A DNA stretch of 64,000 nucleotides from Chamaecrista fasciculata (GCA_003254925.1 QANZ01050912.1:177276-241275); one strand, 5' to 3'. Positions 46,972 to 59,300 are shown, counted from the first letter of the stretch. Program-made: numbers and translations. Notes: a model not told the origin generated them from the sequence alone.

Positions 46972-49900
46972 CTGTAAATCATATGTCGGATATATTAAAT
47001 AAATAAATAATAGAAGAGATATAGCAACCAAGAGCTATATTATTTTAAGTTTAAAATTTTTTAAATGATTATTTTAAATTTCAGATTTTTGAAATGATTA
47101 TTTTAATCTGACAAAAGTTTATAATTTAGTCTTGGCAGAAATTGAAATGTTCATATTTATAAATAGATCAATTTGTAAAAAATTATAAATTTTCAAGAAT
47201 TAATAATTATTTAAAAAATTTAATTATTAAAATAATTACACTCGTATAATCCAAAAATTAAATTGATAATTTATTTTTATATTTTTTAAATATAAAATAT
47301 AACATAAGTGTAAAGTATATTTTAATAACTTTACAGAGATTTCAATATATACATGATCCAATGATGAATTATTAAAACTCTAGAGAAGTGTAACTGCTAT
47401 GATATATTTTCATATGCAAATATCTCAAATAAAAAATACCAAAAATCTATTATTTGGTCCTTGAATTTACATTATGTTAACTAATTAGTCATTGAATAAT
47501 AAAAATATACTACTCAGTCATTGAATTATTGCAATTTCCAAATATTTAGTCCTTGAGAACTAAAAAAATAAAAATTCAATACAGATTTAGGGACAAAAAA
47601 TATTAATTTAATATAATTTAGAGATTAAATAATATAGGATTAATTCAAATTGAGGGATCAAATCATCACTAAGGACTAAATAGTTGACAACTAAAATATT
47701 CTAGGGACCGAATTGTTTATTTCAAATAGTAGACTTTCTCGGAAAAAAATAAACGTTGTACTTGTACCTTATTTTCTCGTCGGTGGCACAGCCTCACAGC
47801 ACAAGTTTCAATTTTGAGAGAAAAAATCTGACTATTGTGGTATTATTTATAAAAGTGAAACTTAAGGCTCAAGCTTGCTTTTCTTTTTTTCTTTTCTCTT
47901 AACTATCTTTTTTATCATTAATTCATATTTGATTTCACTAAATTTTAAGTGACTAATGTTTTTTACTAGGCTTAATTTTTTGACATTGAAGTTCAAGCCT
48001 TTAATAATAAATCATCGGTAAATTTTTGTTTTGAGAATAATTTATATGTTATATATATATACAGATAAATTAAACTAAAGTTTTAAGAACTTGAATTTTT
48101 TATTGTTCCGTTGTATTTTAAAATATATAAATGATTATTTGAAGCAATTTTTTAATATATATTTTAAAATAAAAAATTGAATTAAATGAATGATTAAGAA
48201 CTTAAACCCTGAGAAAACCTTTAATTTGGGTCTGGTTTAATTTTATAGTAAGTTTTGAATTTATTGTTAACTCAAATTCTTCCAAGTTCGTGGAGTCCTC
48301 GTTATATATAACTTAGAAAACAATAAACTCAAATTCCTATCATTTATCCATCGATGCTAAGTTCTTGGTGCCGAACATATTTAAGAAAATTTTAGAATAA
48401 ATGAACTCCCATCAAATTGAAATCTTTTGCTTAAAATTTATCCATATGAGATAAGAATAAAAATGAATAAAGTGTCTCAATAAAACACATAAAGTTCTTT
48501 TTAGATTATGCTTTAATATATTACCTTAGTTACTATATATAAATAAAGATAGGATTTTTGGTTTGAGATGAATATTAGGTTTCATTCATTTTCATATAAG
48601 CAAAAGCATTTTTGGTATCTCAAAATATGAGACCAATTTTAGGTATACCCATAAAAAAAAAAAAAGTTTGAATCAATAATTATACTTTTAATATTTTATA
48701 TTTGAGACAATTATATCATCAACGTTTCAAATTTAAATCAAGTGTATCTTAAAATTGAGGGTATAATTAACATAAAATAAAATTTGAGAGTATAACTAAT
48801 TCAATAAACTTTAAAGATATAACTGATAATGATAGGCATAAAAAATCTTGCCTTTTCATATATTAATTGTTCTTTTTGGCGTACACAATATTATTAATAT
48901 ATCTACTGTAGTTGTTAAGACTTAAGAGTATAGGATCTTCACGTGTTGGCTTGAGTTTTGGACGGCTTGGTGAGTTTATTATTATTAAGACCGTGATTAT
49001 TTTAAGTTTGAAACCAATATTTGACTTTACAATTTAACATTTTTAAATCAAAATGAAATTTTTGTACAATAGACTTATATTTCATGTCAAAGATTCAATA
49101 TCCCATATCCATACCCCTCTTATGGAAAAAAGGAAAAGAAAAAGTTATTAATAGACAATTAAATCATCAAAATTCTTAATTAAGGCACTATTTTCAGACT
49201 CAAAGCAATGAATCAACTATAATAACTTCCAAGAAAAAAAATTGGGCAATAATTTTATTTATTTACTTTATTCTTAATAAAAGAGGAAGAAAGAGATAAC
49301 CCACCCTACAATCAATTACTTTATTCAAAGTTCAGACCAAAAAGGAAAAAAAATTACTTTATTCAAAGCTAAGTTTTTTTTTTTTGGCACAAAACAACAA
49401 TATTTGTTCAAGTTGTTGTATATATATTATGAAAAAAAACAGAGTAAAGATATTTTTTGTCCCTAAATTATTTTTAAAATTACAATTTGTTCTTTAAATA
49501 TGAATATATATTTTTTTACATTTAATTTTTCATAAATATTAAATTTTACTCTTTAAAATATTATTTATGAAATTAAATCATTTACGTTTTTAAAAATATT
49601 GAATAAAAAAAGTATTTATGACTTTGAGACTAATTCAAATATTAAAAAAAAATTAAAAAGAAATTGTTATATTCTAATCTTAATGGTCAACCTTCATTAA
49701 AGTAAGATGCTAACTGTAACCAAGAAAGAAAAAAAATAAAGGTGAGATGCTGCCAAATCTTCATCTTTACTTTAATTGGAATTAGTTGTTAAAAAAGTGA
49801 CAACTCATTTACTCAATTTAGAAACAAATGGAGCTTTTTTATACTTCAAACTTCATTCCTATAAAATCATAAGAATTCACAGTAAAAATATAAATTAAAA

Positions 49901-50309
49901 GCATGGCATATGCTTCATTTATAAGATAAAAATTAGGAGTGATCTTCAAATTTATATAGAAGGACTAAAGATCCTACTTATGGGATAAATGTTATATTGT
50001 TGAAGATAACAACTTATCCTAGCTATCTGCCCATTGGGTCACTTAGAAGAAGAAAGTGCCATGCATGCCCTTGTTATTTGTTGTTCTATATATATATACA
50101 GGGCCTATGGTCTGCTTCTAATAATGTTCCTTTTGTTGGTGAGTCTGAGAGTGAATTGAGCTTTTTAGAATGGTAAACTTCTGGATCATAAAGACCAATT
50201 TATGCTGTTTACTATTTAATTGTGGCTTACAAAATTTGGGAGAGAAGAAATATAACTGTTATGGAATCTCACTCTCCTCAATCATTTGAATCCATATCAG
50301 TTTATTGAT
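46972..50309. other. Gene-free AT-rich DNA
   Basis: More than 3 kb without a supported gene. It consists of A/T-rich blocks with phrases such as GGGACCAAATTGTTTA and their complements, pointing to old palindromic elements near 47,440-47,730 and 49,450-49,680. A short exon-like patch (CACAGCCTCACAGCAC, near 47,790) is too short to call. Confidence 0.45.
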
Positions 50310-50612
50310 TAGTGTAGAAAGACCTAACATATTTTAAAAGAGCTCTCAAAGAGAGAGGGTTGCTTTATTATATTTAGAGTTAGAAAGCATTTTAACCAAA
50401 CAATATGGGACTTCAACATGCCTCCTCACGCCTAACATAGGAGTGTGAAGCCAACGAGTTATTCTCAGGGTAGCCCAAAGTAAGACTCATCTATCCCACA
50501 TGCCCAAACGAGGCTCTGATACCATGAAAAAAGAGCTTTCAAAAGGAAAGGGTTGCCTCATTATATATATAGAGTTAGAAAGTCTTCTAACCAAGCAATG
50601 TAAGACTTTACC
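50310..50612 (-). mobile_element. TRIM (miniature LTR retrotransposon)
   Basis: Two direct repeats of about 80 bases, near 50,330-50,412 and 50,525-50,600, share AAAGAGCT(C/T)TCAAA, GGGTTGC and TAGAGTTAGAAAG. Between them, next to the right copy, the minus strand reads TGGTATCAGAGCC (50,524-50,512), the primer-binding site complementary to initiator tRNA-Met used by TRIM and Copia elements. There is no coding capacity; the orientation is minus. Confidence 0.8.
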
Positions 50613-50702
50613 AGTAAGTGTGTGAAACTGAAATTTGAATTCTTCCAAAATAATGACAACAGTAGTAGGATGCCCAACGCCGTAGAACGAGGCAATTGGT
50701 AA

Positions 50703-51115
50703 CCTCAATTGGAGTTTTCAAACTAAATTATGATGGTGCAATAATCCATAGTGATAATTCAAGAGACTTTTATTTGCCATGGACAGCCGTGTTGGTTGAG
50801 TCTTATGATTTGATTTTTTGGAGATTGGGTTGTAAGAAATTGATTGTTGAAGGTGACTAGTCCTCTGCAAGTTTTTAGAGGATGATAATTTTGATGCATC
50901 TTATTTGGGTTTGATTATATATGTCTAGTGTAACTAGCTAGTTACAGTTACTGCGTTCCTTACTTCTCTTTTAGTTAGAATAGGCGTAGTGCAAATAGAG
51001 CAGCTCATGCTTTTGCTAAAGTCTTTAGTAACTTCGTTGATGAGCATATTTGGTTAGACGATGATCATAATATTGTATTCAGCATATCCTACTACTTTGT
51101 TGATAAAAAAAGATT
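50703..51115 (+). pseudogene. Decayed LINE RNase H domain
   Basis: Conceptual reading gives a WSFKLNYDGAIIHS-like start (RNase H first Asp), then LIVEGD, and after frame changes ANRAAHAFAKVFSNF with a trailing IW...VFSISYYF. These pieces, in this order, are the pattern of the C-terminal RNase H domain of plant LINE or retrotransposon-derived proteins. Stops and frameshifts lie between, so it is dead. Confidence 0.6.
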
Positions 51116-51202
51116 TTATTTATTTTAAAGAGAAATATATATCTATACTAACATATACGGAGGAGCCTTCTGATCGTCCTCCCACTCATATATTAATACT
51201 AG

Positions 51203-51512
51203 GGCTTTTTGTACTCTAACAGGCACGAAAATATGTATGTAATGTTTGATTTGACAGTTATAGTTATTTAGTAACTAAATAGTATATTTTTATTATTTAA
51301 GGACTAAATCATTAGAAGTGTGAAAATTAAAAGATCAAATAATAAGTTTTCACTTTCTTAAATTCCATCTACTGATCTACTACTTTCTCTCTCCTATTAT
51401 CTATATACACTTAGCCAATTATCAAGTTCCACATATTTATTTCTTATTTTTTAATTTTTAATTTAATTATTTTTTACCAACCAAAAGCACCCTCACACAT
51501 ATAATATAACTA
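51203..51512 (-). mobile_element. Helitron-like element, truncated 5' (array copy c)
   Basis: In the minus orientation the 3' end is CGTGCCTGTTAGAGTAC, a decayed hairpin, followed by AAAAAGCC and CTAG at 51,206-51,203. The 5' side begins TTATATTATATGTGTGAGGG directly after the CTAG of the next copy, so the two are head to tail. Confidence 0.5.
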
Positions 51513-51857
51513 GGGGCTTGGCGTGCCCTAACGGGCACGCTAATATGTATGTACGTTTGAATTAATTAAAGTTAAAGATTACACAAAATTTTTATTTTGA
51601 TAAATGAGTAAGTTTGGGACCAATTTGAAAAATTATAAAAATATGTAAGATTCATCTAAAATAAATAAAATATTTAGGACCAATTTGAAATTACCTCATA
51701 CATTTAGGATAGATTTTGGTATTTTATTAATTTGTAAATGTTTGGGTGAGATGAAAGTGGGCTAGCTAGAGAAAAGTGGGTGATTTTTTTTCTTTTTTAA
51801 TTTTTTAATTCAATAATTTTGACCAACCAGAAAGGGGTGGAGCCATATAGTATAGAG
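51513..51857 (-). mobile_element. Non-autonomous Helitron (array copy a)
   Basis: In the minus orientation it begins TCTATACTATATGGCTCC and ends with hairpin GCGTGCCCGTTAGGGCACGC, then CAAGCCC and CTAG. The next base is T, as expected for Helitrons (5' TC, 3' hairpin plus CTRR). It contains an inserted F2-like fragment (51,613-51,712). No helicase is present. Confidence 0.75.
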
Positions 51858-52008
51858 CAAATATGTATGTAAAATAAATGAGGGACTAAATCGTTAACAC
51901 AGTAAAAAAGAAGGGATCAAATAATAATTTTCCTCTTATTATTAATTTTGTACTATAGTTTTAAAATGTGGACGACCAGAAAGGGGTGGAGCCATATAAT
52001 ATAAGATT
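51858..52008 (-). mobile_element. Helitron-like element, 3' end lost (array copy b)
   Basis: In the minus orientation it begins TCTTATATTATATGGCTCC near 52,007 and reads CCCTCATTTATTTTACATAC then ATATTTGC before copy a starts. Its hairpin and CTAG are missing. It matches the full-length plus-strand copy at 53,461-53,649 nearly throughout. Confidence 0.65.
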
Positions 52009-52062
52009 TAGCTGTCAATCTTGGCTTCCTTTCTGCGATTTCCTCTCTTTGAATCTGCAAAT

Positions 52063-52350
52063 ATGGTGTTCGAATGGAGAAAGAGGCGGAAGAACAACGA
52101 CAAGAACATCACCAAACTCAACCTCGATCTCACGATTCCCGCCCATTTCAAATGTCCTCATGACCGATCCCGTCACGCTTTCCTCCATCATCACCTACGA
52201 TCGCGACTCCATTGAGCAGTGATTCCACAACGGCAATTTCACATGCCCTGTCACTAATCACATCCTCCACAATTTCGACCTAATCTCCAATCACGCACTT
52301 AGGGTTTTGATTCAAGAATGGTGCATTGAGAATCGTGGATTTGGAGTTAA
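52063..52350 (+). pseudogene. U-box E3 ligase pseudogene (PUB20/21-like)
   Basis: The start reads MVFEWRKRRKNNDKN then LDLTIPAHFKCP, followed in another frame by MTDPVTLSSIITYDRDSIEQ, then TGA where Trp is expected, then FHNGNFTCPVTNHILHNFD and IQEWCIENRGFGV. This is the plant U-box domain, which recruits E2 enzymes for ubiquitination. The core ISLDL segment is deleted, there is a frame change at about 52,157 and a stop at 52,220; the ARM-repeat half is absent. It is dead and truncated. It lies against the 5' end of Helitron copy b. Confidence 0.8.
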
Positions 52351-52383
52351 AAATTAATTTTGTCTTTTTTTTTTAATAGAAAA

Positions 52384-52495
52384 ATGGATGGAAAACATTC
52401 GAGGAATCAACTGTGTCAAGTTTTGGAAAACTGAGGGACCAATATGGAACAAAAAATAACTGAGGGACCAATTTGAAACATTGAGTATAAATTGA
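52384..52495. repeat. Repeat, family F6 (copy 2)
   Basis: GTGTCAAGTTTTGGAAAACTGA, GGACCAATATGGAAC and AACATTGAGTATAAATTGAC match 35,570-35,660. It ends where the next foldback begins. Confidence 0.6.
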
Positions 52496-53147
52496 CAAAA
52501 GACTTGTTGGTGCCCTTAACGTTTAGGGTCAGTTTCAGTTATGCCACCAATATTTATTTTGTATCAGTCATGCCCCGAACGTTTCACATTGTTGTCAATT
52601 ATATCCCCTCAATTTTTTTTGGCCAAAATCCTATTTTGGTCCTTCAAGTTTGATCAAAGTTCTGTTTTGATCCCTTAAGTCTCCGACAAACTTTTCAACG
52701 AGATACACGACGACTTCGACAACTACAAAAACTTCTAATCCAAGGTTTTTTGACCTCTTGAGTTTAATGATAGCCTCCATTTTGCAAAAAAAATGACTGG
52801 CAAGCCATTGAAAAATTTACACAATCGTCGAAAATCACATTTCCAGTCATTTGTTCGCAAAATGCAAGCCATCATTGAACTCAGGAGGTCAAAAAACCTT
52901 GGATTAGGAGTTTTTGTAGTTGTCGAGGTCGCCATGTATCTTGCCAAAAAGTTCGTCGGAGACTTGAGGGACCAGAACAGAATTTTAAGATAACTTGAGA
53001 TACCAAAATAGGACTTTAGCCCAAAAAAATTAAGATTAGGGTATAATTGACAACATTATAGAACTTAAGAGGATAACTGACACAAAACAAACGTTGAAGA
53101 CATAAATGAAACTGACCGAACGCTATGGCCACCATCAAGTTTTTTGC
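52496..53147. repeat. Foldback element with ~300-bp arms, family F5
   Basis: The two halves are inverted copies over nearly their whole length. Pairs seen include AACGTTTAGGGTCAGTTTC with GAAACTGACCGAACG, TTGTCAATTATATCCC with GGGTATAATTGACAA, AAAACTTCTAATCCAAGG with CCTTGGATTAGGAGTTTT, and ATGACTGGCAAGCCATTG near the centre. Open frames on both strands are mirror artefacts of the palindrome. Confidence 0.75.
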
Positions 53148-53373
53148 TTTATAAATTCTATTTCGAGAGTTGATGTAAATACCGCCCATTACATTTATAT
53201 GACTCAAGGGATAAATTTCTTAAATCTTAAATTACGGTGTAACCTATCAAAATAATTGTGATAGTGATACATTACAACTCTTGTCTAGTGATTCACATAC
53301 ATTTTTACTAACAACCACAATTAACTATTTCCACAATTAACTATTCCTTTCAAATATACATACATATATATAT

Positions 53374-53411
53374 ATATATCTTATATTATATGGCTCCACC
53401 CATTTCTAGTN
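53374..53411 (+). mobile_element. Helitron 5' end fragment
   Basis: TCTTATATTATATGGCTCC then ACCCATTTCTAGT repeats the 5' end of the full copy that starts 87 bases later. It breaks off at the N at about 53,411. Confidence 0.55.
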
Positions 53412-53460
53412 ATTTTTTATGAGATCATAGTATATATATCTATCTATATCTATACCTATA

Positions 53461-53649
53461 TCTATATCTTATATTATATGGCTCCACCCATTTCTAGTCG
53501 TCCATGTTTAAAACTATAGTCTATGAAATTAAAAATAAGAGAAAATTTACTATTTAGTCTTTCTTTCTTTACTAAGTTAACAATTTAGTCCCTTATTTAT
53601 TTTACATACATATTTGCGTGTCCGATAAGGCACGCAAAATATATACTAG
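53461..53649 (+). mobile_element. Non-autonomous Helitron, full length (189 bp)
   Basis: It begins TCTATATCTTATATTATATG then GCTCCACCC and ends with hairpin GCGTGTCCGATAAGGCACGC, then AAAATATATA and CTAG. The 5' edge is blurred by the CTATAT repeat before it. It is the mirror-orientation relative of copies a and b. Confidence 0.75.
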
Positions 53650-55074
53650 GAGGCTTTGCATTATATATAAAAATAACTAAAAATACATAAATTTTAATAA
53701 AAACTTGAAAAATTATAATACATATTCATAATGTATGTTATATATATCATTATTTTTTATTGTTTGTTATTTAAAGTCACAAAAATTTAATTTTATATTT
53801 TGAAACTTATGAATATGTGTTGTATGAGTGTCGTACGGGTGTCAAACACAAACACGTGTCTGATACGGCGACACGTCCTCTAAATAAAATGTTTATACTT
53901 CATAAATTTTAATTACCCATATCCCGCCCATGACTTTAAATTACTCATGTTTCTACATAGTTGTCAAGTACTCAAATGTACTCTTATAAACTTATAATTT
54001 TGTTAAATACTTCATATGAGGAAAAACAACAAGTTTTTAGTCATAGTTATTATTTTTAAGTATCCTTGCATGTTTTGATGAGATTTTTTATTAATATTTT
54101 ATATAATTAAAAATAAGTTTAAATTGAATTATTAATAACATTTTATTTTTTTTAATATTAAATTATTTTAAATTTTATAGATATATATATTTGTGTGTCG
54201 GCACACCACGCCCTCAAGTAATTTATATGCACGGAAGAAGGCAAACATCATAAGGCCAAACTGTTGGTAATTAATTTTAGATTATCATAATAGTTAAGTA
54301 GATTTGGTGCTCAAACTTCATCAAACAAACATTTTAGGAGTTTCAAAGCCTCCTTAGCCCTCTAATATTTGAAGTTTGTTCGGATCCACGTGCCGTTTGA
54401 ATTGCATATAAGGCTAAACTGTTGTTCCTTTTCCACTTCTTATCTTTAATTCTATAATTTTAACTACAACATCTCAAATGTCATTTGCTTGTAAATAATT
54501 CTTAACAATGTCACTCCAATATCGATAATTTTTTTTTTCTGTTAATTCTTCCGTCACAATCATGTTCGGTCCTGTAATAGTTAATGTTTGTTTATATAAG
54601 AAACAAGTGTTGTAAATCACAATTGCATAATGAGAGTGATATGCGCTTTCAATAAAGTAATTAAATTCGAGAGAGCCAAAAAAGTAAATACTAACTAGGT
54701 GTTGAAATTCCATCTAACACTGTATCAATGATTGGGTCATGATTCATACCAATGTCATGATCATAACAAATGATGACTTCATGATATCTCATTTTCATCA
54801 AATTTCTGATCTAGTTCCGATAAGTATCATATAAATATGTTTATTTTGTCTACTCATTTTGCTCAAGGTGGTATATCTCATCCACCATTATAACTATTTA
54901 AACAAACTTTAAATTAATTTTTATATTTCATTCCTTTATTCAAATTGGCAAATGAATATTCTCAAATCATGCAAGTATAACAAGAACCCATCAAATATGA
55001 GAAATTTGTTCATTTTATTCTCTTTGAATACTCATATATTTATAAGATGTAAGAACCAATAAAATATTGCCATT
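53650..55074. other. AT-rich intergenic DNA
   Basis: No gene seen. Near 53,824-53,880 the phrase GTCGTACGGGTGTCAAACAC...ACACGTGTCTGATACGGCGACACGT looks like another decayed repeat end. Confidence 0.4.
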
Positions 55075-55425
55075 TGTAATTATCTCATTCAAATTAACAT
55101 GACTCACTGCTAAATACAAGTTTTGACAAGTGTTTTTCAGCAAATATAAATAAAATTAAAATTACGAGTTATTCTTAAGGATACAACAAACAAAATTAAA
55201 AAATAATATAATCAATTTATTCAAAACACATATGTATTGACAAGTGTAATTATCTCATTCAAATTAACATGACTCACTGCTAAATAAATAAATAAGAAGA
55301 AGACAAGTGTTGACAAGTGTATTTCAGCAAATATGAATAAAATTAAAATTACGAGTTATTCTTAAGGATACAATAAACAAAATTAAAAAATAATATAAAA
55401 TCAATTTATTCAAAACACATTGAGC
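55075..55425. repeat. Tandem duplication, unit about 170 bp
   Basis: GTAATTATCTCATTCAAATT, CATGACTCACTGCTAAATA, CAGCAAATAT(A/G)AATAAA and TACGAGTTATTCTTAAGG appear in the same order in two adjacent units (about 55,075-55,230 and 55,246-55,420). The second unit has an insertion AATAAATAAGAAGAAGACAA. Identity is high, so the event is recent. Confidence 0.8.
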
Positions 55426-55559
55426 AAAAAAAAATATATATTCAAAACGTCAATACAAATTTTTTTATTAAACACACATTTTTGTTAACTAATCATTAAA
55501 AAATCTAAAAAAAATATTGAACATACATTTTTATTAACTTATTACAAAATAAAGTATAG

Positions 55560-55905
55560 GTAAAAACTCTCTTTTTGTCCTCAAATTTTATATCAACTTT
55601 TAATTTTGTCTTTAATTTTTCTTTTTCAATTTTATTTCTAATATTTTATATTTTGGCCATTTTTATATTTTTATTAAATTTTTTAATAAATTAATGACAA
55701 ATTTTGTTGTGTTTTTCAATCTTAATTAGTATTTGAATTTTTTTTATCAATTTTATATTATATGTTATTAGTTACGTATTATTTATCGTTAAAATAAAAA
55801 TAAAAGACAACACCAATTAGAATATAAAATTTTGGAGACAAAAATGATAATAAAAAATATTAGACAAATTGAAAATTTATGTAAAATTCAGAGATAAGAA
55901 ATATT
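55560..55905. repeat. Foldback MITE, family F1
   Basis: TTTGTCCTCAAATTTTATATC at the left mirrors AATTTATGTAAAATTCAGAG at the right. The inside contains AATTTTGTCTTTAATTTTTC and inverted AGACAAATTGAAAA. Same family as 1,224-1,580. Confidence 0.55.
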
Positions 55906-56318
55906 TTTTTTGGCTGAAAATATATAAATGAAGGACGTAAATAACATTATCCAAAATTTTTCCTTCACTCCATTGTAAGTTATAACCTGTCTTATTGAAT
56001 CAGGATTATCTTATGACACCGCCATAAAACGTTGTCGTTTAAAATCGACACCCAATACAGCGCGAACGTCAATAGTAATTTACCCAGCAAAAATTCGCCG
56101 AAATCAGAAATCTCCAACATCCAAAGATTCCAAGATTTTGTCTTTTTTACAAGACGAACCCCAATGCCATACCATCAAGCTTCGCAAGTTGCTTGCTTGC
56201 AGATGCTTTGAACTTGAAATTGAAGCGCCTGAAGCCTTTACTCGAAGCCATAATCTGTTTTCATTGAGATTTTTTTTGGTCACAGATATTTTCTGGAAGA
56301 GAGGCTTTCATTCTGTCC

Positions 56319-59300
56319 ATGGTAGCTGTGGAAATCAAAAACATGGAAAGGGAACGAACCCGTAAACGGCCTCGTCTCACCTGGGACGAAGCCCCATCGT
56401 CGGAGCCAGAGGTTGCTGCTTGCTTGTTTGCTTGGATTTATTGATTAGATTTTAGGGTTTTCAGGAAAAATTAAAATGGGGAACACCAATTAGATGAAAT
56501 CTGACCTGGAGTTGGGATCGTTCACCGTTGCTTCATCTTGTAGGCGCAAAGGGCTCTTGTGATGGGTGATGAAGGATACCAAAGTAGGCATGCATCGCCT
56601 CCAAAAAGAGACGACGATCGTGAAGGGCATTACGTGTTTAGTCTTGGCGAAAACCTCACGCCTAGATGTGAGTTCTTTCAATTTGTTTACTTTTTTTTTT
56701 AAAAAAAAAAATTCTGATATTCTATACCTCTGGATGATTCAGAGAGGTAAATAATTTTAATTCTGTTGATAGTCAAGCCCGCCGTTGCTTTTGGCAAAGG
56801 TGATTGAAGAGTTTTATGCTTATGCATGCTTTCCTTGAGTTGAGAGAATGGGCTATGGGGTTTTGCATGGGTTTGTCCCAAGCTTAGATTTAAGCTATCC
56901 TAATTTCTCAAGTCCCTGGGCACTTAATTGTAAAGTATTGAAGCTTGGCATTTAAATAAAAAAAAAAAACATCATTACTATAACATGAGTATTGATTTTT
57001 TCAGTATATACACACAGACGCGAGCATATATATATATATATATGTCTAAACATCTCTTAAATAGGTTTCTAGACGATTGAAAGAATGAAAATTTCCATAG
57101 ACAAAATGGCAACTTAAAGCTCTTCTGTTCTTTACTAAATAGACTCTTTTTTGAAGTTAATTAGTTGACATTTTCTTATTTCAAAATAATGCATGACTGT
57201 AAGCCTGTAGAACTGGCTTTTTCTGTCATGTGCCCTGATTCTATAGTTGTGTTTTTCTTTTAATTCAGTTATACTGGCACTTGGTGTCAATTTTTTCTTT
57301 TCTAGATTTTCATTTGAGAAGTATTTCTCATTTGCTCTTTATATCTAACAGATAAAATTCTGAGCAAGATCGGTGAAGGTTAGGTCCAGTGCCTCTGTGA
57401 ATACCAGATTTTATTTTGGCTGACTCTGCTTCTGTCACTCAGCATATTGCTAGTGCTGTAGGCACATTTGGTCGAGTTTTGGAATGTTGGGACCGCCAAA
57501 CCCGAGAGTATGTGGCCATCAAGGTGATTAGAAGCATACCAAAATACCGTGATGCAGCAATGGTTGAGGTTGATGTGCTTCAACAACTAGGCAAGAATGA
57601 GAGAGGCAGCTCACGGTAAAAGACCTTCTGGCTAAATTTGGCTGCTAGAATTTGATTAGATTTTTTATGTGGGACAACCAATATTTACCCCATCATACTT
57701 CCTCATTGCAGCTGTGTACATATTCGGAACTGGTTTGATTACCGGAATCACATATGTATTGTAAGTATGCTTATTGCACTTCCTTCTACAAAGTACTTCC
57801 TTGATTTATCATGTGCATTCTGATTTTGGAATGCGACATTGAGTTTTTTATTTGTATTTGTTACTGGGGTTTAGTTTTCTCATTGATATGAGAATGTACT
57901 GGTTAATTAGAGTATTGGATAAACTGCAATTTTCCCCCCCTAGTATGTTGATCACTGCACGGTGATCTATTGCCTGCTCTAATAGTGTTGTCTTGGATGT
58001 GCATCCCTATAAGTTATCTTGTTCTGCTTCTTTCTGTTCAGGAATAATACGTGGTTAGTACCCATTTGTATTACAAGTGAATAGATATTTTTAGTTCAGA
58101 TGCACTGGATTGTTTTATGTCAATGTGGGCTTTATTCATAGATCTGGGAACTAAGCAGAAACCTTCCTTTCAATGCATTTTAATGGTGTTACCAGGTATT
58201 TGAGAAGCTTGGACCAAGCTTATTTGATTTTCTAAAGAGAAATAAATACTGCCCATTCCCTGTGGATCTTGTTCGGGAATTTGGACGACAGCTTTTGGAA
58301 TCTGTAGCATGTCTGTGGATTATTCTTGGTCTTCAGTTTATCTCATGTTTTATTCTCTCTTCTCTTGCTAAAAAATCAACCAGATCTTCTCCTTGGCCTA
58401 CTTTGTTTGTCCAGGGATACAACATATCTTCAATGCGTTTCCTTACTGTATTTTTTTGTTGTTGTTTGCTTTGATTTACCATATCCAGATATGCATGACC
58501 TACGCCTAATCCACACTGATCTAAAGCCAGAAAATATACTTCTGGTTTCTTCTGAATCTGTAAAGCTCCCTAGCTGTAAGGTATTTAGCATTTTATGGCA
58601 CAAAAGTTGACTTTTTGGATTTGGCCATAGATTTGATTATAATATATTAAAGGAAAATGCTTGGAATGATACAGAGGATTTTCTCAGACGAAATGCAATT
58701 CAGGTGCTTGCCAAAGTCTAGTGCTATTAAGCTGATTGATTTTGGTAGTACTGTAGTTGATAATCAGAACCATAACTCCATTGTTTCTACAAGGCATTAC
58801 CGAGCCCCTGAGATTATTCTAGGTAATTTAAGTATGGTTTGGCTAAGAAGAATGTTACTTTCCTTACTTTTTTGTCTGTTTACTGTCAGAGTCCTACATA
58901 GGAAAAAATTTGGTGCTTGATGGTGGTAAGGGGAAATGTTTTGATCCTTTGAAAAATATTATTAATAACTTGCAGTCTCAGTAGTGACTGCTTGCAGCAT
59001 AGAATTTACAGGATTACTAGCCTTATACTTCTAACACGTCATGGTCCTTTAGTTTTGCAGTGTGTTTTCCTACATTGTGCTGAGCCCCTTGTACTGTATT
59101 GGATGCTATTTTTGCTTAACTTTTGACCGTTATTTTTTTTCTTTCATAATGCTTATTTTATTAGTTTATTATATCCTTCACATAGACTTGTTATATTTTC
59201 CGACCCCTCTGTTTTCATTTTCCCTGTACCATGTTCTTCCATTCTTGAAGGATATTGGTAGTTGTGAAGTCCTTCACCAGCTGACTTTTTAAAAGAAAAT

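Noticed and set aside
52735..52993. Opposed frames of 70 and 66 aa
   Set aside because: They are the two arms of the F5 palindrome read in opposite directions.
55075..55425. Possible CRISPR-like or satellite array
   Set aside because: Only two long units with no short spaced repeats; a plain tandem duplication.
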